Below are positions 1-7,811 of a stretch of DNA of 21,967 bases, piece after piece. The notes under the pieces were generated by a model. The model was not told the origin of the DNA and did not search any database. It saw only the letters and a list, made by a program, of their open reading frames with translations. The translations under genes and the position numbers were made by a program. The stretch's first letter is position 1, and every line of letters begins with the position of its first letter. The stretch comes from Caldilinea sp. CFX5 (GTDB taxonomy: Bacteria; Chloroflexota; Anaerolineae; Caldilineales; Caldilineaceae). Where the stretch lies: assembly GCA_021405325.1 (NCBI GenBank), contig QWII01000147.1, positions 1-21,967 on the forward strand, given 5' to 3'.

Positions 1-40
1 ACGGACAACCCACTTCTTAGCATCACCGTAATAGCATTAG

Positions 41-98
41 CATAAAAGAAGAGGGGTAGTTGCCCAAAGGATTGAGCAACTACCCCTCTTCTTTTATG
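41..98. repeat. Long perfect hairpin A (23-bp stem)
   Basis: Positions 41-63 and 76-98 are exact reverse complements around a 12-nt loop. The arms contain purine-rich GAAGAGGGG and its complement, and each 3' arm ends in CTTCTTTTATG, so either strand gives a hairpin with a T-rich shoulder. It lies downstream of the minus-strand membrane protein gene, beyond hairpin B. It may act as a (bidirectional) terminator, and the gene it serves on the other side is outside the window. Confidence 0.8.
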
Positions 99-174
99 CA
101 ATATCGTAACTATTCGGGTCGCTCCTAGCCAGTCACGGACTGGCTAGGAGCGACCCGAATAGTTACGCAATATC
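98..174. repeat. Perfect 30-bp palindrome B with flanking direct repeats
   Basis: Positions 105-134 and 138-167 are exact reverse complements separated by only 3 nt, giving an almost uninterrupted 30-bp palindrome. The octamer GCAATATC occurs at 98-105 and again at 167-174, bracketing it like a target-site duplication that shares its last or first base with the palindrome. It lies 15-22 nt beyond the stop codon of the minus-strand gene ending at 190. It could be a terminator or RNA-stabilising hairpin, or a tiny non-autonomous hairpin insertion. No T-tract follows. Confidence 0.8.
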
Positions 175-189
175 TTTGATTGTCAACAA

Positions 190-981
190 CTATGCTGTCG
201 CTGTGACAGCAACATGACGATGACGCGTCCGTGCGCCGGCCAGACCACCTAGTAGCGCCGCCCCTAAGCCCAGCAGTAGCGCAACAAGCGTACTCCAGGT
301 AGACGTTTCCGCCGCATTCACCACTTGTTGCTCATTGACATCGGGCAACGCCGCTTCCACCTGGGCCTGCACCGTTGCTTGCGCATCCGGTTCGGTGAGG
401 GCCGTGCCGGCAGCTTCCGCCGTTGCCTGCACGCTCTGCACCGTCACACCGGGCAGATTGGCGACACCAGCAGCGGCTTCCCCTACAACAGGGGCGGCTA
501 CTTGCAAACCGGTCGCCGCCACGCCACCCAGCGCGCGCAGGGTGGCGCCGATGCCGCTGCTGACCAGGTAGAGCGCCAGGGGAATCATGACGATCCAGAC
601 CATGGCGCCGTTGAGCGCGCCGTTACCACGGCCATGCACCGCCGCCGCCCGCGCCGCCATCCAGCCGCCGACAAAGAAGGCGATCAAGGCCGAAACGGCG
701 CTCCAAATGCCGGCGCCTGTGCCAAAGTTAGTCAGATCGTCGCCCGGATTAAAGGCCGAGGCGCCAATCGCCAACCCCAAAATGCTCAACAAAATAAAGG
801 TCGAAATGGTCGTAAAGAGACCGGCCAGAATGGCGCCCCACCGCACCCGATCCACCGGGTGGTTGACCCGCACCATATCAATGTCAACGGGGTCACGCCC
901 CGTGGTAACACCACCATTGGGGCCATAAACATGTGGCTGCGCTTCAAGATTGCGCACGCGGTCATTGCTTTCTATCGTCAT
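190..981 (-). CDS. Small polytopic membrane protein of unknown function
   Basis: 263 residues. The N-terminal 45 are polar. Hydrophobic segments follow at about 48-74, 90-113, 124-148 and 229-250, giving four likely transmembrane helices. Between helices 3 and 4 lies an Ala/Val/Gln-rich stretch (about 155-225), probably extracytoplasmic. The GWMAARAAA segment after helix 2 and the VRWGAILAG entry to helix 1 recall the small membrane proteins often annotated 'PhnA-like' or YrzE-like, whose role is not established; the name does not imply phosphonate metabolism. The ATG is preceded by a clear GGAGAG ribosome site (minus strand, about 990-995), which supports the start. The gene appears monocistronic. 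The coding call is firm; function is unknown. Confidence 0.85.
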   Translation of the reverse strand: MTIESNDRVRNLEAQPHVYGPNGGVTTGRDPVDIDMVRVNHPVDRVRWGAILAGLFTTISTFILLSILGLAIGASAFNPGDDLTNFGTGAGIWSAVSALIAFFVGGWMAARAAAVHGRGNGALNGAMVWIVMIPLALYLVSSGIGATLRALGGVAATGLQVAAPVVGEAAAGVANLPGVTVQSVQATAEAAGTALTEPDAQATVQAQVEAALPDVNEQQVVNAAETSTWSTLVALLLGLGAALLGGLAGARTRHRHVAVTATA

Positions 982-1307
982 TGCGTTTCTCTCCTCATCT
1001 GATTGTACCTATCAATTCCCAGGCAATAATGAATCTTTACCTATTGATAATCAAGTTATTATCGACAGGAGGGGACATGGCTGTTTATCGGTCACGCACA
1101 GCGCAACTAACGGTGATTGTAACGCAAGCCAGGAAAGGGACTATAGATCAGGATAGAGACAAGGGGTATACTTTGCGCCCAAGCAGCGTTCGTCGCGGCG
1201 CCTATCATCGAACAGCGGAGCAGCCCTACCTATCTTCTACCGACACTATGGTACACTGTTGCTAGAGAACCGATTGCCACGACACAAGGCGCGAGGAGGA
1301 ACTGCCC
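982..1307. other. Divergent intergenic region without long hairpins
   Basis: This 326-nt space separates the divergent starts of the membrane protein (-) and the DUF255 gene (+), so promoters for both should lie here. I could not find a convincing -35/-10 pair. An imperfect AT-rich dyad (GATAAT at 1046-1051, ATTATC at 1058-1063) is the only symmetric element seen and could be an operator. A TATACT hexamer sits at 1167-1172 without a good -35. Short frames through the region have no recognisable content. Unlike the gene 3' sides, it has no word-repeat hairpin. Confidence 0.5.
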
Positions 1308-3368
1308 ATGAGCTATCAGCAACCAACGAACCGTCTCATTCACGAGACCTCCCCCTATCTGCGTCAACACGCCCATAATCCCGTGGATTGGTATCCTTGG
1401 GGTGAAGAAGCGCTTACAAAAGCGCAGACTGAGGACAAACCCATTTTTCTTAGCATCGGTTATTCGGCGTGCCACTGGTGTCACGTACTGGCGCACGAAT
1501 CGTTTGAAGACGCCGCCACCGCCGCCATCATGAACGAGCGCTTTGTCAACATCAAAGTGGACCGCGAGGAGCGCCCGGATCTCGATGCCATTTACATGGA
1601 TGCCGTTGTCTCCATGACCAATGCCGGCGGTTGGCCCATGAGCGTTTTTCTGACGCCCGATGGACAGCCCTTCTATGGCGGCACCTACTATCCGCCCCAG
1701 CCGCGCTATGGCATGCCGAGCTTTCAGCAAGTATTGCGTTCGGTGGCCGATGCCTATCGCGACCGGCGCCAGGATGTTTTGGGGCAAGCGGCGCGCCTGA
1801 CCAAAGCCTTGCAACGCACGGCCTACCTCACAGCGCAAGACGGCGATCTGGGCACGGAAATCTTAGACGAAGCCGTCAATGCGCTCGACGAATACTTTGA
1901 TCGCGACGACGGCGGCTTTGGCAGCCAGCCCAAGTTCCCCCAACCAATGACGATCGATTTTCTCATGGCCTACTACCACCGGACGCGCAACCTCGATGCA
2001 CTCTACATGGCCGAACTGACTCTGGAGAAGATGGCGAAGGGGGGCCTCTATGACCAGTTGGGCGGCGGTTTTCATCGCTACAGCACCGATGCGGTCTGGC
2101 TGGTGCCTCACTTCGAGAAGATGCTCTATGACAACAGCCAGTTGTTGCGCACCTATCTCCACGCTTGGCAGATCACCGGCCAGCCGCTTTACCGACGTAT
2201 TGTCGATGAAACGATTGATTATGTCTTGCGCGAGATGACGGCGCCCACCGGTGGTTTTTATAGCACCCAAGATGCCGACAGCGAAGGCGAAGAGGGTAAG
2301 TTCTTTGTCTGGACGCCCCAGGAGATCGAAGCAACATTGGGTGCGCAGGATGCCGCCATCTTTGCCGCCTATTACAACGTTTCCGCAAGAGGCAATTTTG
2401 AGGGCCACAACATCTTATCGATCACACAAAGCAGCGCAATGCTTGCCGAACGTTTTCACATGGCGCCCGCCGAAGTCGAGCAGATCATTGCCGCGGGGCG
2501 GCGCAAACTCTTTGCCGTGCGGGAAACGCGAATAAAACCGGCGCGCGATGAAAAGATCCTGACTGAGTGGAATGGCTTGATGATCCATGCCCTGGCCGAA
2601 TGTGGCGTTGTGACGGGCCGGACTGATGCGTTAACTGCCGCCATCCGGGCCGCCGACTTCATCCTCAACAACATGAGCCAGCCTGATGGCAAACTTTACC
2701 GGAGCTATAAAGATGGGCAGGCGCGTCTTAACGCTTATCTGGAAGATTATGCTGCTTTTGTGCGCGCCCTTGTCTCACTATACGAATCTACTTTTGAGTT
2801 GCGCTGGTTGGGGGAAGCCAGCCGCTTGACGCAGATCATCTTTGCCCAGTTTCATGACCCGACCAATGGCGGCTTCTTCCAGACAGGTCTCGATCACGAA
2901 CAACTTGTCGTACGGCGCAAAGATTTTATCGACAATGCCGCGCCCAGCGGCAACTCGTTGGCGGCGGAAGCGTTGCTGCGTTTGAGTTTGTTGGTCGGCA
3001 ATGACGAGTACCGCCGGGAAGCCAGCCGCATTGTGCTGACCATGAAGGAGATGATAGCTCGCCAACCGACCGGCTTTGGGCGTCTATTAGGCGTCTTGGA
3101 GGGCTTGCTGTCCCCCAGTCAGGAGGTTGCCATTGTCGGCGATCCTACCCAGTCGGCCACCCAGGCCTTGTACCAGGAGGTGCGTAAACGCTACCTCCCC
3201 CATACGATTCTCGCCGCCAAGCGACCGGAGGAAGAAAGCCTATTGCCGCTCCTGGCCGGCCGCACAGCGGTAGAGGGTAAGGCAACAGCCTATGTCTGTG
3301 AACATTACGCCTGCCAACAGCCTGTAACCGATGGAGCTGCGCTGGGGAGATTGCTTGAACGACGGTAG
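1308..3368 (+). CDS. DUF255/YyaL-type thioredoxin-fold protein (SPATA20 family)
   Basis: 686 residues, the normal length for the bacterial YyaL / mammalian SPATA20 family. The N-terminal thioredoxin-like domain carries the family signature [10 protein letters not shown] (23-32), then [12 protein letters not shown] with the CxxC pair C55/C58, then [13 protein letters not shown] and GGTYYPP. The rest is the six-hairpin (alpha/alpha-barrel) portion, with [37 protein letters not shown] and [13 protein letters not shown] late NAAPSGNS motif precedes the C-terminal part, which ends with a CEHYAC cysteine pair. The AGGAGGA ribosome site about 9 nt before the ATG fixes the start. The biochemical role of the family is not settled: a thiol-redox fold fused to a glycoside-processing or epimerase-like barrel. 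Predicted cytoplasmic, with no signal peptide. Confidence 0.95.
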   Translation: MSYQQPTNRLIHETSPYLRQHAHNPVDWYPWGEEALTKAQTEDKPIFLSIGYSACHWCHVLAHESFEDAATAAIMNERFVNIKVDREERPDLDAIYMDAVVSMTNAGGWPMSVFLTPDGQPFYGGTYYPPQPRYGMPSFQQVLRSVADAYRDRRQDVLGQAARLTKALQRTAYLTAQDGDLGTEILDEAVNALDEYFDRDDGGFGSQPKFPQPMTIDFLMAYYHRTRNLDALYMAELTLEKMAKGGLYDQLGGGFHRYSTDAVWLVPHFEKMLYDNSQLLRTYLHAWQITGQPLYRRIVDETIDYVLREMTAPTGGFYSTQDADSEGEEGKFFVWTPQEIEATLGAQDAAIFAAYYNVSARGNFEGHNILSITQSSAMLAERFHMAPAEVEQIIAAGRRKLFAVRETRIKPARDEKILTEWNGLMIHALAECGVVTGRTDALTAAIRAADFILNNMSQPDGKLYRSYKDGQARLNAYLEDYAAFVRALVSLYESTFELRWLGEASRLTQIIFAQFHDPTNGGFFQTGLDHEQLVVRRKDFIDNAAPSGNSLAAEALLRLSLLVGNDEYRREASRIVLTMKEMIARQPTGFGRLLGVLEGLLSPSQEVAIVGDPTQSATQALYQEVRKRYLPHTILAAKRPEEESLLPLLAGRTAVEGKATAYVCEHYACQQPVTDGAALGRLLERR

Positions 3369-3399
3369 CGGCGGGGTCTCTGTCCAACATTTCCACACC

Positions 3400-3430
3400 G
3401 CGGCGTAGGCAGGCCCCGTGCCTACGCCGC
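3400..3430. repeat. Hairpin C (12-bp stem)
   Basis: GCGGCGTAGGCA (3400-3411) pairs with its exact complement at 3419-3430 around a 7-nt loop. It begins about 30 nt after the DUF255 stop codon and precedes the stronger terminator hairpin D. It has no T-tract. It is probably a dispersed intergenic repeat or an accessory RNA-stabilising stem. Confidence 0.7.
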
Positions 3431-3446
3431 AAATCCTGATGACAAC

Positions 3447-3490
3447 AAACAAAAAGCGCAAAGTTCTCATCAACTTTGCGCTTTTTGTTT
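3447..3490. terminator. Bidirectional intrinsic terminator D
   Basis: A perfect 19-bp stem (3447-3465 with 3472-3490) and 6-nt loop. The core GCGCAAAGTT is flanked by A-rich sequence on the left and T-rich sequence on the right, so both strands yield a GC-containing stem ending in a U-tract (TTTTTGTTT). It lies between the convergent DUF255 gene (+, stop 3368) and the small secreted protein gene (-, stop 3522), the expected place for a shared terminator. Confidence 0.9.
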
Positions 3491-3521
3491 GAGCCTATCA
3501 CTCTTGTGGCCGGGGGCGGTT

Positions 3522-3971
3522 TTATTGCAATGCAATGGGCAGGTAAACTGCCTGGCGCCCTTGTACTTCATAGGGGCCAAACTGTTGTTGCTGGCCGTTA
3601 CTTTCGGTGGCGACCAACCAATAAGCACAGGTGGCAAGCACTGGTTCCGCTGTATCGTTGGCGCTATAATTGGCAACATTGCTCTCATCATTGATCGATG
3701 AGAAGATCGGCGCCGTTACTTCCACGGCTCCTTCAAATTGACAATTCTGGCTGCGATAGAGGGCAAAGTTCCAATCAACACTGCTGCCGGTGGCTTGCCA
3801 CTGAACGTGAATCGCCTGGTTAGCGAGTACCGCCGTAAAATCGGCTAGGGCTGCCCGTGGACTATTTTGTATATCAGCCAAAGCGACTGCGGGGCGCATT
3901 ACGCCAAGCATGAGCACCACAGTCAGGAATAACCGGATCATTTGTTTCTTTGTTGGCAACATAGCAGTCAC
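3522..3971 (-). CDS. Small secreted protein with C-terminal YLP motif
   Basis: Up to 149 residues. A signal peptide is evident: basic start, hydrophobic LFLTVVLMLGVM, then a likely AxA cleavage site (AVALA) about 30 residues in. The mature part (about 115 residues) looks beta-rich, with FTAVLANQAIHVQWQ and WNFALYRSQNC strands that resemble a fibronectin type III-like fold, plus two cysteines. It ends in AVYLPIALQ, similar to the YLPSIKK end of the PQQ-dehydrogenase-like protein in this window. The frame opens with GTG at 3971. An in-frame ATG at 3962 has a better-placed weak purine stretch (GGGTGA), and a third ATG (residue 11) begins the signal peptide proper, so the start is uncertain. Function is unknown. 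Confidence 0.75.
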   Translation of the reverse strand: MTAMLPTKKQMIRLFLTVVLMLGVMRPAVALADIQNSPRAALADFTAVLANQAIHVQWQATGSSVDWNFALYRSQNCQFEGAVEVTAPIFSSINDESNVANYSANDTAEPVLATCAYWLVATESNGQQQQFGPYEVQGRQAVYLPIALQ

Positions 3972-4187
3972 CCGTTTTCTAGAGCTACTCTACTTTGATT
4001 GGGCCAAACAACCTAAACAGGCCAACTTCCTTGATGATATAACTTCAACGCTGATCTATCGTTGACCAAGCATTGATCATATAAGCACAGCAAAAAGACA
4101 ACTATTATCTACACAAATTGTATGATTATCAGATCCACAACAGTTACATGCCATCTATATAATATTACGTTATTTATCTTATTTGGG

Positions 4188-4215
4188 TTCCGTCGATTTT
4201 CCGTCGATTAATCGA
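4188..4215. repeat. Tandem 11-bp repeat joined to a 12-bp palindrome
   Basis: TTCCGTCGATT occurs back to back at 4188-4198 and 4199-4209, and the second copy runs into the perfect palindrome TCGATTAATCGA (4204-4215). The one-helical-turn spacing and symmetry suit a regulator binding site. It lies about 220 nt upstream of the minus-strand secreted-protein start. No regulator gene is adjacent. Confidence 0.5.
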
Positions 4216-4390
4216 ATCCTTTTAAACCAATAATCACATAGAACGGGCGGAAATACTGTGAGAATATCACTGATTCGTTAAGACAACGTTAATTTTATCG
4301 CAAATATTGCTGATTTTAGCCGCTTTATACAGCGCTGGAGGGATTTAACCTTACGATTGTCCGAGCTTCCCAATCAGCTTATACCCCTAG

Positions 4391-4450
4391 AAAAACAAAA
4401 ACGCCTTCTGCCTCCATGTCGGAATCGATGAAAGCAGCAGAAGGCGTTTT
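4391..4450 (-). terminator. Probable terminator E for the glycosyltransferase operon
   Basis: AAAACGCCTTCTGC (4398-4411) pairs exactly with 4437-4450, a 14-bp stem with a 25-nt loop. Read on the minus strand the stem is followed by TTTTTGTTTTT (complement of 4391-4401), so it fits termination of the minus-strand block whose last gene stops at 4558, some 107 nt upstream. The large loop makes it weaker than hairpin D. Confidence 0.65.
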
Positions 4451-4557
4451 GGCGACGATGATTGCGGCGATGCACTTCCTAGTTTACCCGATCTTTTTAA
4501 CTTTTTGCGTAACAATTGGCTGTCAAAATGACGTACTTTTTTCAAAAAATCGTAAAG

Positions 4558-5619
4558 TTATCGGGCCATCAGTTGACTTTGGATCACTTGTCGATAGGCG
4601 TGAATGCGCGCCCGGCGTAGTTCCGGTTGGTGGCGCATCTGAAGTTTGCACCATTCCAGGAGAAGTTGGAGACGAAATTCAAAGAGGAGATAATGACGCA
4701 GCAGCGTAGCCCAGCCCCGGCCAAAATACTTCTGGTAATAACGAACCTTGCTTGTATTGAAACGAATATGGCGCGCCGCTACCACCTGTTCACTGCTGCG
4801 CCCCTCATAATGCAACACCAACGCTGCCGGGTCATAGAGAATCCGCCAACCGGCCAGGCGCAAACGATGACAGAGATCGGTCTCTTCGCTGTACATAAAA
4901 AAGGCTTCGTCAAATGGCCCTTTATCGCCGGCAACCCGCGCCGCTTCCAACGCAACCCGGCGCGCCATCATCGCCGATCCCATGATCCACTCAACTTCAT
5001 GAGTCACCGTTGCCGGGTGGTCGCGCATGTGATAGCGCCGCGCCCACGGGTTCTCCGGCCAGAGGCGCCCCAGCCAAGTACTCTCCCAAAAGCCGGTGGC
5101 CAGCGTCGGTAGACGGCGCCGATTGTTCTGCCAACTGCCGTCGCCATAGCGCAACTGGGGACCAACCATACCAACGGTCGCAGCACTGGTCAATGTTTGG
5201 TAAAGCTGCCAGAGGGCATCGGGCGCAAGGGCCACACACGGTTCACCCACCAAAGCGGCCATCGCAGGGGTGGTCAAAAGCGTCGTATCCGGGTTCAAAA
5301 AGAAAATATGGGCGCCCCGGCTCGCGCCATAGCCCAGATTGTTGCCGCCGGTAAAGCCCAAGTTCTCTTCGCTGCGCAGAAAACGCACCCAAGGGAAGCG
5401 GCGGGGCAGTTCCGTCGCCGTCTCGTCGCGCCCGGCGTTGTCCACCACGATCACTTCCACCGTGTGCATCTGTTCGCCAGTTGTTGTTGACTTAGGCCCA
5501 AAAGTCCGCACCTGTTCTTCCATTGCGGTTGGCGATGTAATGGCCGCCAATGATTCTAAACAGCCGCGCAACAACGGCCAGACATTCCAGGTGACAATGA
5601 TAATGGAGAGATCGAGCAT
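4558..5619 (-). CDS. GT2-family glycosyltransferase (rhamnosyltransferase-like)
   Basis: 353 residues. A GT-A fold begins at residue 1 with LSIIIVTWN. VEVIVVDNAG (54-63) holds the nucleotide-binding aspartate, then GFTGGNNLGYG (88-98) and FLNPDTTLL, where NPD replaces the canonical DxD. WIMGSAMM and FFMYSEETDLCHRLRLAGW (240-258, ED acceptor/base region) complete a WbbL-like arrangement. The C-terminal 60 residues contain an amphipathic aromatic/Leu stretch (HYLLFEFRLQLLLEW) that could touch the membrane. About 25 extra polar residues (about 28-52) separate the first strand-helix from the DNAG strand. It probably transfers a deoxyhexose onto a surface polysaccharide at the cytoplasmic face. 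It lies 56 nt downstream of the polyprenyl synthase gene, in a gap filled by heptamer repeats rather than a normal ribosome site. Confidence 0.9.
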   Translation of the reverse strand: MLDLSIIIVTWNVWPLLRGCLESLAAITSPTAMEEQVRTFGPKSTTTGEQMHTVEVIVVDNAGRDETATELPRRFPWVRFLRSEENLGFTGGNNLGYGASRGAHIFFLNPDTTLLTTPAMAALVGEPCVALAPDALWQLYQTLTSAATVGMVGPQLRYGDGSWQNNRRRLPTLATGFWESTWLGRLWPENPWARRYHMRDHPATVTHEVEWIMGSAMMARRVALEAARVAGDKGPFDEAFFMYSEETDLCHRLRLAGWRILYDPAALVLHYEGRSSEQVVAARHIRFNTSKVRYYQKYFGRGWATLLRHYLLFEFRLQLLLEWCKLQMRHQPELRRARIHAYRQVIQSQLMAR

Positions 5620-5623
5620 AGGA

Positions 5624-5672
5624 AAGGATGAAGGATGAAGGATGAAGGATGAAAACTTTATCCTTCATCCTT
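5624..5672. repeat. Heptamer repeat and hairpin F upstream of the glycosyltransferase start
   Basis: AAGGATG is repeated four times without interruption (5624-5651), and positions 5638-5650 pair exactly with 5660-5672 (13-bp stem, 9-nt loop). It starts 3 nt beyond the polyprenyl synthase stop (minus strand) and ends 4 nt before the glycosyltransferase ATG. In the mRNA the array is pyrimidine-rich (CATCCTT units), so no Shine-Dalgarno sequence is present there. The same words translate as HPSSFIL units in one frame, a known spurious-peptide signature of such repeats. Confidence 0.85.
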
Positions 5673-5675
5673 GAT

Positions 5676-6755
5676 TTAATGATTGCGCTGGACGACAAAA
5701 TCGCACAGGCCGATCAGCGTCTCCTTGGAGGGCGTGTGGGGGAAGGGTTCGAGGGCGGCTTTGGCTTGGGCGAGGAAGGTGAGCGCTTCTTCGCGCGCTT
5801 CGGCGGCGGCGTTGCTGGCTTGTAAGGCTGTGACCAGTTCGGCGACGGTGGCCGGCCAGATAGCAGGATCATCTTCGGCGTAGGCGCGTTGCTCTTCCAA
5901 ATAAGTAATAAACGCGACCGGATCGGGATGTTGGCGCAAGTAATAGAAGAAGGGCAGCGTTAATGTCCCTTGTAATAGATCGCTGCCGGCAGGTTTGCCC
6001 AAGGTGGCGGCGTCACTGGTAAAGTCGAGAACATCATCCATGATCTGAAAGGCCATGCCGAAGTAGTAGCCATAGTCGCGCAGCCGTTTGATCTCCGCTT
6101 CCGTGTTGCCGGCCAGGATGGCGGCGCCTTCGGTGGCGGCGCAAAAGAGGCTGGCCGTTTTGGCATAAATCCGCTGATAGTAGGCGCTCTTCTCCTGATC
6201 GTAATTATAGCGGTCGCGTAGTTGGCGCAATTCCCCATCGACAATAATTTTCAGCGTATCGCTAAAGAGGCGAATGACCCGCAAATTCTGCGTTTCGGCG
6301 GAAAAGCGGGCGGCTGCGCCAAACATATAATTGCCGGCCAGGACTGTCGAACCGCCGTTCCAGGTGGCATTCAGGGTTGGCGCGCCGCGCCGCAGGAGCG
6401 CGCCGTCGATCACATCGTCATGCACCAGGGTGGCGGTATGGAGCATCTCCACCGCCGCCGCCAGGGCAACAACCCGTGCTGAAGGCGTCTGTTCGCTGGC
6501 GCCGTTCATGCCGCCGGCGAGAAGCGCCAAGGCCGGTCGTAAACGCTTGCCGCCACTGCCAATTAAGTCGAGAAAGGCATTGGCTAACGGTGCGAAGATG
6601 GCCGAATCAACCCGTTTCATCTTGGCTTCCACCAGTTGCAGACCAGGGCGAACCAAGCCTAAGAGTTGATTGCCCTGCCCAGCGGCAGGTTGATAGCTTC
6701 GTTTTTGTTCTGTGCCTTGTTCTATACGAGGGGCCACAGCAGTCAAGAGTGACAT
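5676..6755 (-). CDS. Polyprenyl (trans-isoprenyl) diphosphate synthase
   Basis: 359 residues from the ATG at 6755. The chain-elongating prenyltransferase signatures are all present: GKRLRP (69-74) for isopentenyl diphosphate binding, the first Asp-rich motif DDVID (113-117) followed by LRRGAPT, a KT pair near 199, and the second Asp-rich motif QIMDDVLDF (237-245) followed by GKPAGSDL. The bulky-residue pattern [10 protein letters not shown] before the first motif suits a medium or long-chain product, most simply the side chain of menaquinone or an undecaprenyl-type carrier. The open frame extends upstream to a TTG at 6803, which overlaps the TatD stop; those 16 residues are not family-like and lack a ribosome site, so I prefer 6755. 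It probably shares a transcript with TatD and the downstream glycosyltransferase. Confidence 0.93.
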   Translation of the reverse strand: MSLLTAVAPRIEQGTEQKRSYQPAAGQGNQLLGLVRPGLQLVEAKMKRVDSAIFAPLANAFLDLIGSGGKRLRPALALLAGGMNGASEQTPSARVVALAAAVEMLHTATLVHDDVIDGALLRRGAPTLNATWNGGSTVLAGNYMFGAAARFSAETQNLRVIRLFSDTLKIIVDGELRQLRDRYNYDQEKSAYYQRIYAKTASLFCAATEGAAILAGNTEAEIKRLRDYGYYFGMAFQIMDDVLDFTSDAATLGKPAGSDLLQGTLTLPFFYYLRQHPDPVAFITYLEEQRAYAEDDPAIWPATVAELVTALQASNAAAEAREEALTFLAQAKAALEPFPHTPSKETLIGLCDFVVQRNH

Positions 6756-6795
6756 GGGTTGTCTGCTTTCGCTACAAAATGACGACAATAACAAA

Positions 6796-7644
6796 TTATG
6801 CAAAATTCATTGACGACAAGCCAAAGAAACGATAGGCAACCGCTGTCGTTGCTTGGGCAACCGTGATCCGTGATTGTCCCTGTAAGTGCGCAATCTGCTC
6901 ACAGACCAGCGCAACGTGGGCCGGTTCATTCCGTTTCCCCCGATACGGGTGCGGGGTCAGATAGGGCGCATCGGTTTCAATCATACAGTGATCCAGCGGC
7001 AACTGGGCGACTACTTCCTGTAGACGCTGGGCATTGCGAAAAGTGATGGGGCCGCCCAACCCAACCGCAAAATGCCAGTCAAATGCCTGTTGCGCCAGCG
7101 CCCGATCGCCGCCAAAGGCATGTAAGACGCCCCAGAAAGGACGAGGGGCGAGGGGCGACTGACGGGTAGAATTGGCATTCACCCATGCGTCCAGCATAGC
7201 AACCGTATCTTCGGTGGCGTCGCGGTTGTGGATAATGACGGGCAGCCCCAGCTCGGCCGCCAATTCCAGTTGAGCGCGGAAGGCATAGGCTTGTTGCGCT
7301 GCCGGCGCCTGCTGCCAGTAATAATCCAGCCCGATTTCGCCAATCGCCACAACTTTCGGGTGCTGCGCCAGGCGTCGCACTTCTGCCAAGGTCGCCGCTG
7401 AAAAGTCAGCGCTGCTATTTGGGTGAATGCCCACCGCCGCATAGACTTCCGGGTACTGTTCGCTCAGGGCGATGGCTTGCCGACAATGCTGGAGATCGAT
7501 ACCAGGGTTGACAATCAACCGCAGCCCAGCACTTCTAGCACGTTCCACAACGGCAGCCCGGTCGGCGTCAAATTGCTCCACATCCAGATGACAGTGACTA
7601 TCAACCAGCGGCGCTACCGGATCATTCATTTCAACTTGGGACAC
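6796..7644 (-). CDS. TatD-family metal-dependent hydrolase
   Basis: 282 residues, a little longer than the usual 255-265. Metal ligands of the TIM-barrel are visible: DSHCHLD (H17, H19), GEIGLDYY (E103), IHNRDA (H139), LHAFGG (H175) and ETDAPYL (D225), followed by the RGKRNEP signature. TatD proteins are DNases or deoxyribonuclease-like hydrolases with roles in DNA repair and quality control. A roughly 15-residue insertion (about 156-171, including SPLAPRP) sits before the LHAFGG strand and is encoded by a GAGGGGC tandem duplication at 7142-7155. The GTG start at 7644 has AAGG 8 nt upstream. The ATG at 7629 lacks a comparable site and would also keep the catalytic domain. Confidence 0.93.
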   Translation of the reverse strand: MSQVEMNDPVAPLVDSHCHLDVEQFDADRAAVVERARSAGLRLIVNPGIDLQHCRQAIALSEQYPEVYAAVGIHPNSSADFSAATLAEVRRLAQHPKVVAIGEIGLDYYWQQAPAAQQAYAFRAQLELAAELGLPVIIHNRDATEDTVAMLDAWVNANSTRQSPLAPRPFWGVLHAFGGDRALAQQAFDWHFAVGLGGPITFRNAQRLQEVVAQLPLDHCMIETDAPYLTPHPYRGKRNEPAHVALVCEQIAHLQGQSRITVAQATTAVAYRFFGLSSMNFA

Positions 7645-7665
7645 AGCACAAACCTTACTGATACG

Positions 7666-7760
7666 GTCCGGAGTCCGAAGTCGATAGCCTGACGTTCAGC
7701 GTCCTGGGGCTGGCTCGTATAAATGTTCGACTCTGGACTCCGGACTTCGGACTCTAGACT
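7666..7760. repeat. Word-repeat hairpin G
   Basis: The left arm (7666-7684) and right arm (7728-7760) are made of variants of one 7-8 base word, GGAGTCC/GAAGTCC on the left and GGACTCC/GGACTTC/GGACTCT on the right. They can pair in more than one register, for example CCGGAGTCC with GGACTCCGG. The pairing is imperfect outside that core. It is 51 nt downstream of the phosphohexomutase stop and 20 nt upstream of the TatD start, and has no T-tract. Confidence 0.7.
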
Positions 7761-7811
7761 TGTTTGTTCATTTTATCACAGGTGAACCAAAGCTCAGTAG
7801 TTGCGCTTGCA

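Larger units (their letters stand above)
3972..4557. other. AT-rich gene-free region
   Basis: Nearly 590 nt with no credible gene and visibly lower GC than the surrounding coding DNA, with many TTATAT/ATTA runs. It holds a tandem 11-bp repeat and palindrome at 4188-4215, a terminator-like hairpin at 4398-4450, and presumably the promoter for the minus-strand secreted protein. The 97-codon frame that begins near 4416 starts in the terminator hairpin and runs into the glycosyltransferase gene antisense, so it is not called. Confidence 0.6.

Noticed and set aside
1631..1900. Plus-strand alternative frames and long antisense frames inside the DUF255 gene
   Set aside because: Shadow frames of a GC-rich gene whose own frame carries all family motifs.
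4416..4709. 97-codon plus-strand frame with a hydrophobic start
   Set aside because: It begins inside terminator E and runs antisense into the glycosyltransferase gene; no ribosome site and no family pattern.
5492..5698. 68-codon minus-strand frame with HPSSFIL repeats
   Set aside because: It is the heptamer repeat translated in another frame and overlaps the start of the real glycosyltransferase gene.
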